Shown: positions 1 through 5,804 of the stretch, piece after piece
Numbering within the stretch: position 1 is the stretch's first letter
Layout: every line of letters begins with the position of its first letter
Assembly (NCBI GenBank): GCA_021817025.1
Contig: JAKAWF010000156.1
Location: forward strand, 1 to 7,553
From: a bacterium
GTDB taxonomy: Bacteria > Chloroflexota > Dormibacteria > UBA8260 > Bog-877
Length of the DNA stretch: 7,553 bases
Direction: 5' to 3'
Position numbers and translations under genes: made by a program
The notes under the pieces: generated by a model
Told to the model about the DNA's origin: nothing
Seen by the model: the letters and a program-made list of their open reading frames with translations, nothing else
Databases searched by the model: none

Positions 1-1601
1 AGGCGGGTTGGAGGATCAGGTTTGTCGACTTCATCGGTCACTTCGATCAGGGCCATCTCTTCGCGAGTGCCGAATGTCACTTCAAGGGCCCCGACGTCAG
101 AGACGTCTAGCGCTCGGATCCTGACTGTGCCACGAAGCCGCCGCGGCTCCCGGGGGTCGCGGATCATATCCACCTCCGTTGGCTGGAGCACCGCAACTTC
201 CGGCTCAAGTGCAAGACGCGATACCGGAGTGCCGCCGAAGCTCTCGACCTCCTCGGCACTTAACGCCTCGGGCCACGATCTGATTAGGACTGTTCGTTCT
301 TCGCCGGGCTCCAAACGTAGTTTGGGCGGGACAATCTCAAGCGGCACCGGCTCACTGCCGCTGCCCCCGCCTTCCAAATCGACGTCCTCCTCACGCATCA
401 CCTCTGCGAGGACTCGTGCGAGCAAGCGCTCGGCCTCTCGAAGACGTCGACGCGTATCAGCGTTCGCTGCGTCACGTCGCTCCGCCTGCTCGAGACTCTC
501 TTTGGCTTCCACTAGGGGGCTCAGAACCGACTCTACGGCGGCGGCCATAGCTTTGGTGAAGGGATGATCCTCCCGAAGCCCAACCCGACCTCGCGTCACA
601 AGGCCAAAGGGATTGTTCCGCGGATGCGGCCGCCCTTCGCGACGACACTCCTCCCACTCGCGTTGCAACTGCTCTATGTAGTCGGCCTGGAGGCGACCAG
701 TGAACCACAGTGCGCCCGGACGGCCCTCAAGTCCAAAGTACGTGGACTGGTAGATAGCTCTACCGCCGACCACCAGAATGCCTGCGTGGCGCCATGCCTT
801 CGCCTCAGCAGGCAGCGCCGACTCGCTCTCCAGGATGGTCAAGTGGCATCCCGCTTCCGGGTACTCTGGGATCGGTAGAGCTGCCTCATGGACAGGTTGC
901 TGCCAGGCCAGTGGCTGGTACTGCAGGCGAGTTTCCGGCAAATCGGGATGCTGTAAGTCTCGGAGCGTCACGATTCGCTCCGACTTTGGTGATACGATGT
1001 CTCGAAGTTGAACATAATTGGTCAGCCGCTCAACCAGCGTGGTGTGCTGAGGCATGGGATACGTCTTTCGGTTCACGTACACCGTCACCATGGTGCCGTG
1101 CTCCGGAATCCCCAGGTTGAAATAGTCCGAGTCCGTACTGGGCCGATCCTCGAGGCCCTCGTACTTCCCCGGGCCCAGCAGGGTCAGGGCTGCGTATCGG
1201 CCACCTTTAATAGTCTCGAAGACCGCTTTGCCGAAAATCGCGGCGTCTTTCGCCCCTAGGCCAAAGAAGCCCCGCCGTCCGGCGACTTCATCGTGATAGC
1301 CTCCTACTGTCGCGATTTTGTCGTATAGCTCGCTCACAGACATGCCGACGGCTTGGTCGCGTACGACGATTCGGTTGAACTCGCCACTGCGCCGGTGCTC
1401 AACCTGGATCTCTATAGGCCCACCATGCCCTAGTGGTATGTAGGCATCATCGCTATTGGTGATCAACTCAGCGATGCCGCGCAAGATATCACCTCGCATC
1501 GCTTCCTCGGCACCGACCTCGGCCATACGCTGAGAGAGAACCGTAGCTCCTGACCTCGGAACTACGCGGCCTCCAATGAAGATGTCGTCGCTGTCTGTCA
1601 A
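1..1601 (-). CDS. GHKL-type ATPase (MutL/MORC/Hsp90-like ATP-binding protein), 3' end cut off by window
   Basis: The frame is open from the left edge to 1601, about 533 residues in the window, and the gene runs off the edge. Numbered from the TTG at 1601, the N-box is E45-L-I-T-N49-S-D-D52-A, the expected catalytic Glu and Mg-binding Asn of GHKL ATPases. The G1 box is D82-Q-A-V-G86-M and the G2 box is G111-F-F-G-L-G-A-K118. The first Gly of the usual DxGxG is Ala here. After the ATPase core come a charged coiled-coil-like stretch (about 330-385) and a beta-rich, Ig-like tail. GHKL ATPases use ATP-driven N-terminal dimerisation as a clamp or switch, and MutL/MORC-like members occur in bacterial restriction and defence operons. 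The TTG overlaps the TGA of the upstream gene and is preceded by AGAGGG, suggesting translational coupling; an in-frame ATG at 1526 is the alternative start. Family assignment is firm; the biological role is inference. Confidence 0.88.
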   Translation of the reverse strand, partial: MTDSDDIFIGGRVVPRSGATVLSQRMAEVGAEEAMRGDILRGIAELITNSDDAYIPLGHGGPIEIQVEHRRSGEFNRIVVRDQAVGMSVSELYDKIATVGGYHDEVAGRRGFFGLGAKDAAIFGKAVFETIKGGRYAALTLLGPGKYEGLEDRPSTDSDYFNLGIPEHGTMVTVYVNRKTYPMPQHTTLVERLTNYVQLRDIVSPKSERIVTLRDLQHPDLPETRLQYQPLAWQQPVHEAALPIPEYPEAGCHLTILESESALPAEAKAWRHAGILVVGGRAIYQSTYFGLEGRPGALWFTGRLQADYIEQLQREWEECRREGRPHPRNNPFGLVTRGRVGLREDHPFTKAMAAAVESVLSPLVEAKESLEQAERRDAANADTRRRLREAERLLARVLAEVMREEDVDLEGGGSGSEPVPLEIVPPKLRLEPGEERTVLIRSWPEALSAEEVESFGGTPVSRLALEPEVAVLQPTEVDMIRDPREPRRLRGTVRIRALDVSDVGALEVTFGTREEMALIEVTDEVDKPDPPTR

Positions 1602-2173
1602 GGTCCCTCTCGCGCGAACAGTTGGGCGAGGACCGTTTCGATTTCCGAGAGCATTTTAGCTAAGTCCTCGTGGCCCCACTCGATGGCTTGTGTTCGGGCG
1701 CGCTGTGCACGTTGACGAAGGAGGTCCACTGAATCTCCGGGTGAACCAAGTAATAGATCGACGACGTCCTCGCGATCGAGTCCGGCGATGCCCAGGTCCG
1801 ACCACCTCCGCCGAGCGGCATGGCGCAGCAGACGTTGCACCGATGCCGGAGCGCTGCGGCGTGTCGTGCCAGCCCGGGCTTCGGGCTCGTTCATCGCCGC
1901 CTCGGCTCGACGTGCGTCCGCCAATCCCTGGGGAGTTAGCATCCGGGTTCGTCCGCCATCGCCTGTCAGCACGATATCGGGGCGCCTGGCAAGGGCACGG
2001 CGGACGGCATCCACATCTGGATGATCCGGGTAGTGGCGAAGTCTGAAGTCACTGGGAGCCAGCATCGAAGCATCTACAGCCACATGCTCGATGTCGACGT
2101 AACCATTAGCTCCTCCCTGCCGCAGGAGGCTGAGAAGAGCGATGTCGGTAAGTGTGAGCTTGACAGTCGTCAC
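1598..2173 (-). CDS. Winged-helix-like protein of unknown function, operon partner of the GHKL ATPase
   Basis: 191 residues from a GTG start. Residues 5-95 have the look of a winged helix: a first helix (TDIALLSLLRQGG), a segment with an Asp-rich turn (YPDHPDVDAVRRALARR) and a wing-like VLTGDGGRTRMLTPQG. Residues 108-187 are mainly helical, ending in an amphipathic helix (LAKMLSEIETVLAQLF) that could mediate oligomerisation or contact the ATPase. No catalytic motif is visible and I do not recognise a named family. The start overlaps the TAG of the preceding gene by one base, with GGCAGAG just upstream; its TGA overlaps the ATPase start. That tight packing implies co-translation and probably a stoichiometric partner or DNA-specificity subunit. 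Function is inferred from context only. Confidence 0.85.
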   Translation of the reverse strand: MTTVKLTLTDIALLSLLRQGGANGYVDIEHVAVDASMLAPSDFRLRHYPDHPDVDAVRRALARRPDIVLTGDGGRTRMLTPQGLADARRAEAAMNEPEARAGTTRRSAPASVQRLLRHAARRRWSDLGIAGLDREDVVDLLLGSPGDSVDLLRQRAQRARTQAIEWGHEDLAKMLSEIETVLAQLFAREGP

Positions 2174-2718
2174 TAGTTCTCTGCCCTTGAACTGAGTGGC
2201 ATGACCCGCGCAGCTCCGCGTATCGACTCGGAGGGAGCTGAGGCAGAGTAGTATCCGCGTCCAGCTCCAGCGAAGTTGCTGTCTCTTGACAAGTACGAGA
2301 GTAGGGTTGCCTCAGGGCGTCGTCCCGGGATGATCACGCCCGCCTCCCGCAAGCCTGAAAGCAGCGTCTTATAGTGAAGGGGCTGATTCGCCATCCGGAT
2401 CTGTTCAAGTGCTTGAGAGCGCCAAGATGGCGCGCGGCTACCTGTAGCCCTGGAAGGTGTCGCGGACCGGGCGGATCTATCTGGAGGGTCTAGAGTCGCG
2501 TCCGGCGTCGGCTCATGCCTTACTACCTCTGACTCGCCGCCGTAGAGGTGGAGCACTCCTAACAAGCGGTCCTCCTCGGCGACCAAGGCGGACCTGAGCT
2601 GGCGCTTGCGTTCGAGCTCACCGCTGATCGTCTGAAGCTGCGTCCGTACCTCGGCTAGGCGCGACGTGAGTTCGGCGACCAGCCTGTCAGGCGGTCTCAA
2701 GGCCGCGGAATATCTCAT
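2173..2718 (-). CDS. Coiled-coil protein with C-terminal HARE-HTH-like domain
   Basis: 181 residues. Residues about 11-57 form a Leu/Glu/Arg-rich coiled coil (LAEVRTQLQTISGELERKRQ), followed by a Pro/Ser/Arg-rich linker (62-99). Residues about 100-160 match the pattern of HARE-HTH domains: ALEQIRMANQPLHYKTLLSG, then a PEATLLSYLSRD helix, then the GAGRGYYS wing. HARE-HTH domains occur in ASXL and HB1 proteins and in bacterial restriction endonucleases and have been proposed to bind DNA, possibly sensing base modification. The protein would dimerise by its coiled coil and deliver the downstream proteins to DNA; that is inference. It is the first gene of the operon. The ATG lacks a clear Shine-Dalgarno but lies 8 bases after a -10-like hexamer, suggesting a leaderless message; an in-frame TGA four codons upstream makes this the first ATG. 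Confidence 0.85.
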   Translation of the reverse strand: MRYSAALRPPDRLVAELTSRLAEVRTQLQTISGELERKRQLRSALVAEEDRLLGVLHLYGGESEVVRHEPTPDATLDPPDRSARSATPSRATGSRAPSWRSQALEQIRMANQPLHYKTLLSGLREAGVIIPGRRPEATLLSYLSRDSNFAGAGRGYYSASAPSESIRGAARVMPLSSRAEN

Positions 2719-2726
2719 TGACCGTC

Positions 2727-2755
2727 ACATTACGCTTCGCAACGTTGCAGTGCAA
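2727..2755 (-). promoter_or_regulatory. Candidate leaderless promoter of the GHKL operon
   Basis: On the minus strand, TTGCAC (2755-2750) is followed by a 17-base spacer and TAATGT (2732-2727), then 8 bases to the ATG at 2718. The hexamers each match consensus at only three positions, but the spacing, the T-A-N3-T -10 form typical of actinobacteria, and the lack of a Shine-Dalgarno all fit a leaderless promoter. A second -10-like TATATT (2759-2754) lies just upstream and could give a leader of about 28-35 bases instead. Confidence 0.45.
2739..2755. promoter_or_regulatory. Overlapping palindromes in the operon promoter, operator candidate
   Basis: GCAACGTTGC (2739-2748) is a perfect 10-bp palindrome, and TTGCAGTGCAA (2745-2755) is a second palindrome about a central G. 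They share TTGC, giving three alternating half-sites (GCAA, TTGC, GCAA). The first lies within the spacer of the TTGCAC/TAATGT promoter, where a bound repressor would block transcription. An HTH protein of the operon could be the autoregulator; that is inference. Confidence 0.4.
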
Positions 2756-2903
2756 TATAGCTGGCCACTCCAATGGGCCGGTGTCCTGGCCCGGCACGCA
2801 CCCTGGTGCCGCGCAGTTAGCGGGCGAGCTCGTGACGGGATGCCGAGTCGGAGCAAGTGCCGGCGAGCGCTGACGGAGTCAAATACCGGAGCGCGCTCCG
2901 TTG

Positions 2904-2921
2904 CCCCCACCCGCCGCAACT
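2904..2921 (+). repeat. 18-bp direct repeat, left copy
   Basis: CCCCCACCCGCCGCAACT, identical to 5758-5775 in the same orientation. A looser match continues past the 3' end, where both copies reach GGGGA within a few bases. It lies about 120 bases beyond the stop of the glycosylase gene, between GC-rich DNA on the right and the less GC-rich GHKL operon on the left. It may be a recombination or attachment remnant, or a shared element end. Confidence 0.7.
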
Positions 2922-3041
2922 CTGGGGATCTGGCGAGCGACGGCCCGGCAGCGGCCAGCCGCCCGGCGACTGGGGACCGGGGTCGACCGGGGCCCGCACC
3001 CGGCCAGGGTGTCGTCCGGCGGGTCCACGGCCCTCTTCCGG

Positions 3042-4163
3042 TCACATGCTGCGGACTTCGTCCCCGCGCTCGATGAGACGGGGGCACGCGATGCCGAGAG
3101 GGCACAGCTCGCAGTCGGGGTGGCTGGGGTGGCACCACCGCCGACCGATGTCCCAGGCCGGGAGATCGAGGGCGCCGGGGCGCTCGGGATGGAGCGCCTT
3201 GGCCGCGGCAACCATCTCGTGGACATCGTCGTGCTCGGCGATCCCTGAGCGCAGGAAGACCCGGCGGAGGTGGACATCGAAGGCGATGTCGCTGCCGCTC
3301 AGGTCCTGGAGGGGCACCCTGAGGTCCCGCTCCAAGATCTCCACGGCCATAGCGGCCTTCTTCTGACCGATCCCGGGGAAGCGCTCCAACCGTAGCCGCA
3401 ACTCCGTGGCGGTTGGGGTGTCGCTCCAGATGCGCCCGGCCTCTCCCCCGTATTGATCGTTGACGATCCGGGCCGCCTCGACGATCCACTTGGGGATCAG
3501 GCTGGTGAAGCGATGGAGCCTCGGGCTGGTCTGCACGGCCTGGGCAACAGCGTTGCCGCTGGCGGCGACCCTCTCCGGCTCCAGGTACCCGAGGCGCTGG
3601 CGAAGCTCATAGGGGACAGCCCACGCCCGTTCGGCCTTGATCCCCATGTCGGCGATGACCGCCACCAGGAAGGCGAAGGGGTCGTCCATGACCATCTGGT
3701 TGGCCTGAGCGTCCGGCGTGAACTGAGCGCCACCGGAGGTCAGCTCCTTGGCTAGGGCGTCGGCATGCCGCAGCAGGGTGGCCGCCACGGCCCGAGCGTC
3801 ATGCACACGGGGTTGGTCCACGGGCTTAGTAGGTGTCCGACGGATGGATGCGGGGCTGCCGTCGGGCGGCGGCACCGCAGGCCGTGGCACCTTGGACAGC
3901 TGGCTCCGCAGCCAGGCATGCCGGGCCCACGACGCGAGGTCGTCCTCTCGCACCTTCACGGCCAGGCAGTTGGGGCTGTACGGGGCGTCGATCTCCACCC
4001 TGTGCCGGACGATCGCGAACCCCTCGTACCCCCGCTGAACCTCATCCAGCCAGCGCGCCAACTTTCCGTCCGGGCGGCGCAGCCGGCTGATCAGCGCCTG
4101 ACTGGTCGGGTAGTCGTCCGCCTCGACGCCCTCCACCTGGACATTGCGGTCGGAGCAGGTCAC
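3042..4163 (-). CDS. Endonuclease III-like HhH-GPD DNA glycosylase with 4Fe-4S cluster and N-terminal extension
   Basis: 373 residues from a GTG start with AGGGGG 8 bases upstream. The C-terminal 230 residues are an HhH-GPD domain: helix-hairpin-helix F262-P-G-I-G-Q-K-K-A (K268 or K269 aligns with the lyase Lys of endonuclease III), catalytic Asp D296 in AFDVHLRRV, and cluster ligands C344-x6-C351-x2-C354-x5-C360 with exactly the endonuclease III spacing. All key residues are present, so it should be an active bifunctional glycosylase/AP lyase excising a damaged or modified base; the substrate cannot be read from the sequence. Residues 1-125 (endonuclease III itself is about 211 residues) are an extra region with the motif YEGFAIVRHRVEIDAPYSPN and a Pro-rich linker; I do not recognise them. 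The frame stays open upstream to 4214 without a start codon. It directly abuts a transposase relic. Confidence 0.9.
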   Translation of the reverse strand: MTCSDRNVQVEGVEADDYPTSQALISRLRRPDGKLARWLDEVQRGYEGFAIVRHRVEIDAPYSPNCLAVKVREDDLASWARHAWLRSQLSKVPRPAVPPPDGSPASIRRTPTKPVDQPRVHDARAVAATLLRHADALAKELTSGGAQFTPDAQANQMVMDDPFAFLVAVIADMGIKAERAWAVPYELRQRLGYLEPERVAASGNAVAQAVQTSPRLHRFTSLIPKWIVEAARIVNDQYGGEAGRIWSDTPTATELRLRLERFPGIGQKKAAMAVEILERDLRVPLQDLSGSDIAFDVHLRRVFLRSGIAEHDDVHEMVAAAKALHPERPGALDLPAWDIGRRWCHPSHPDCELCPLGIACPRLIERGDEVRSM

Positions 4164-4214
4164 GGAACGGACCCCCTGCCGACCGTAGACCTCGCGGCGG
4201 AAGATCCCGTGCCG

Positions 4215-4440
4215 TCACCGCCGCGCATGCCGACCCCCAATGCTCCGCTCCAGCAGATACCCGTTGCGGTACCCGGGGACTCTCTCCTCGCTGGTACCGG
4301 CCCCGGCCCAGGAAGCTGTCAACCTTCTCCCGCAGCGCCGCGTGCGGAATGCGCTGAGCCCATTCCCGAAAAGTCTGCCCCAGAAAGTCATCTGGCGCTG
4401 GCACCAGTGCAGTCGGCGGTCGAACTTGGCTTTTCTTCAT
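4215..4440 (-). pseudogene. Fragment of an IS256/Mutator-type transposase, frameshifted and truncated
   Basis: From the ATG at 4440 the frame reads a transposase-like N-terminus ending LREKVDSFLGRGRYQR (to about 4290). The hallmark of Mutator transposases, here EERVPGYRNGYLLER, continues only in another frame (about 4289-4246), which hits TGA at 4217-4215. So there is one frameshift near 4290 and the rest of the transposase, including all DDE residues, is missing; a full-length member is about 400 residues. Past about 4240 no frame matches the expected continuation. The frame after the shift is the same as that of the glycosylase gene, but an in-frame stop separates them. Inactive relic of an insertion sequence. 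Confidence 0.7.
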
Positions 4441-4655
4441 AACGGCGTGGCACCCAGAATCGACCCGCGCCGCGAGCCGAGCGATTGGTAGTTCATCTGG
4501 AAAGCTACGCCGCTTTCATGCCTGCCGGCCAAGATCTCCACGGCACTTTCCACAAGGGTTAAGACTACCTCGCTACAATGAGTCGCCCACCGCCATCAGA
4601 GCAGAGCATTGACCCGCTAACGTGGGCGCTTACTCACACTGTGGGGTCAAGCCCT
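4441..4655. other. Non-coding stretch upstream of the transposase relic, possible IS end
   Basis: About 215 bases with no supported gene. It is the 5' flank of the transposase relic and probably contains the outer end of that element. GAAAGC-TACGCC-GCTTTC (4500-4517) forms a perfect 6-bp stem with a 6-base loop. The sequence around 4568-4590 (CCTCGCTACAATGAGTCGCC) is a candidate terminal inverted repeat, but no partner copy exists in the window, consistent with loss of the other end. Confidence 0.3.
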
Positions 4656-5624
4656 CTACCTTCGAGCCTGTCGCCAAGCGGCCAGTCGAGTCGGCCAACC
4701 TGTGGTGATATCGATGATTGCTATTCCCGCGATCAGTGGTAGTAAGATAGTGCGCTCTAATCCGGTCGATACGTAGAGCACGCCTCCGAGCGCGGTATAG
4801 GCAGGGGCTGAGCTGGGTGTGTGCCGAAGCAGTTCTGCGATGCACTTGTTGTGGGGGGGCGACGCCTCAAAGGTAACAGGGGTGCTGTAAACGAGTCGCA
4901 ATGCGAACCGCGCGTAGTCAAGGCCAACCCGTGCGGGCCACTCGTCTGGCGCTGACTCCTGTAGCTGGCGTGCCACCACACGACCGTCGGGCGCAGTCAT
5001 CAGACGCGCCAGTGCCTCTTCAAGTTGCTCGGCGGGGAAGCCGACTGCTTGATCATTCGTCAGAGTGGCGACCATGGACCAGGGTGACCGGTCCTGGGAC
5101 GCGACGATCGGAAGCATGGAAAGGGTCGCTGCGGTGCCGGTCGCTTCATCGAGCACCTGGGTGCTGTACATCGGTCGTGGGGCGTCTGAATCGGCCGTAC
5201 GCAAGACATATGCCGAAAGATAATTGGCCACAAGGACCCCTAGCTCGCGGCTGCGGACTTGCGGATGCGACGATTCCAGCTGGACAGCAAGATCGATGTT
5301 GGCTATGGTTTTCGAGCTTGCCAATCCTGGTCGCGACCGATCGAGAATAATGAGGTTCTGCGGCGTAACGACAAATGCCCATCGTGCGTCTAGCTCGCCT
5401 GCGTACCGGACGACCTGAGCCAGATGCCGGGGATCTCCAGCTCGTCCGCCGCCCTTGATCTCTCCCACCGCAAGGGTTCCAACGTCATCGTGCAGTACGA
5501 TATCCGGTGATGCTGGCCCTTCGGGGCTGACTGCCGAGCGAAAAGCCCACTGTGGATGGGCCCGAGAGGCACCGGCGAGGCCTGCATACACACCCTCGGC
5601 TAGTTCCAGAGAGTCCATTGACAT
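4656..5624 (-). CDS. Predicted PD-(D/E)XK-type nuclease, family not identified
   Basis: 322 residues. The N-terminal 100 residues fit a PD-(D/E)XK core: D41 in SPDIVLHDD, then E55-I-K57 in LAVGEIKGG, then a helix with Q70 (HLAQVVRYAG), then a strand WAFVVTPQNLIILD. This fold is common in restriction and repair nucleases. Residues 100-285 are not recognised, with helical stretches around 125-142 and 198-222. The C-terminus has a hydrophobic run (ILLPLIAGIAIID, about 293-305) just long enough to be a buried strand or marginal membrane segment, followed by a basic tail. GGAGG lies 8 bases before the ATG, the best ribosome binding site on this side, so the gene is probably translated on its own. 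It is clearly less GC-rich than the genes either side and could be an orphan toxin-like or defence nuclease; that is inference. Confidence 0.72.
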   Translation of the reverse strand: MSMDSLELAEGVYAGLAGASRAHPQWAFRSAVSPEGPASPDIVLHDDVGTLAVGEIKGGGRAGDPRHLAQVVRYAGELDARWAFVVTPQNLIILDRSRPGLASSKTIANIDLAVQLESSHPQVRSRELGVLVANYLSAYVLRTADSDAPRPMYSTQVLDEATGTAATLSMLPIVASQDRSPWSMVATLTNDQAVGFPAEQLEEALARLMTAPDGRVVARQLQESAPDEWPARVGLDYARFALRLVYSTPVTFEASPPHNKCIAELLRHTPSSAPAYTALGGVLYVSTGLERTILLPLIAGIAIIDITTGWPTRLAAWRQARR

Positions 5625-5679
5625 ATGCTAAGCCTCCATTAGTGAGATGGGTCGGTCTAGTGCTAGAGTGGGGCTGTCG

Positions 5680-5694
5680 TAACGGAGAACGTTA
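5680..5694. promoter_or_regulatory. Inverted repeat upstream of the PD-(D/E)XK gene, operator candidate
   Basis: TAACG-GAGAA-CGTTA, 5-bp perfect arms with a 5-base spacer, lies 56-70 bases upstream of the ATG at 5624. No convincing -35/-10 pair could be chosen around it; TAGCAC or TAGACC just downstream are weak -10 candidates. It is placed plausibly for a regulator but is short enough to arise by chance. Confidence 0.25.
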
Positions 5695-5757
5695 TCACTC
5701 AGCGTGGAAGGCGACTGGCGAGGACATGGCTGGCACCCGCTGCCTTTCCCCTCGGAC

Positions 5758-5775
5758 CCCCCACCCGCCGCAACT
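5758..5775 (+). repeat. 18-bp direct repeat, right copy
   Basis: Identical to the copy at 2904-2921 and in the same orientation. It begins inside a run of six C and ends 29 bases before the stop of the glycosylase-like pseudogene. As with the other copy, GC-rich DNA lies to its right and a less GC-rich gene to its left. Confidence 0.7.
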
Positions 5776-5804
5776 GATCGGGGACGGCGGATGAGGGAGG
5801 GGGG

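Larger units (their letters stand above)
2719..3041. other. Intergenic region between the glycosylase gene and the GHKL operon
   Basis: About 320 bases with no convincing gene; frames open here are shadows of the GC-rich neighbour. It holds, from right to left, an inverted repeat CACCC-GGCCA-GGGTG (2997-3011) without a T-run, a possible weak terminator after the glycosylase gene; an 18-bp copy of a direct repeat (2904-2921); a 12-bp GCACCCTGGTGC palindrome-like element near 2797-2813; a GGGCC/GGCCC inverted repeat just left of it; and the operon promoter with its palindromes. The right half is GC-rich and the last 60 bases before the operon are AT-richer. Confidence 0.5.

Noticed and set aside
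22..567. Plus-strand open frame of 181 codons
   Set aside because: Ser/Arg-rich shadow of the GHKL ATPase, whose minus-strand frame is open throughout and carries clear motifs.
2997..3011. CACCC-GGCCA-GGGTG as an intrinsic terminator
   Set aside because: Short stem and no T-run on either strand; kept only as a weak mention in the intergenic entry.
3396..3410. Possible third copy of the 18-bp repeat (GCCGCAACT)
   Set aside because: Only the last 9-10 bases match and it lies inside the glycosylase coding sequence.
2725..3489. Minus-strand open frame of 254 codons across the glycosylase 3' end and intergenic region
   Set aside because: Arg/Pro/Gly-rich translation typical of an off-frame in GC-rich DNA; overlaps the Fe-S motif of the real gene.
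4042..4440. The 132-codon minus-strand frame as an intact gene
   Set aside because: Only its first 50 residues look like protein; the Mutator YRNGY motif continues in another frame, so it is a pseudogene.
3765..4442. Plus-strand open frame of 225 codons
   Set aside because: Antisense to the glycosylase and the transposase relic, low-complexity composition, no recognisable motif.
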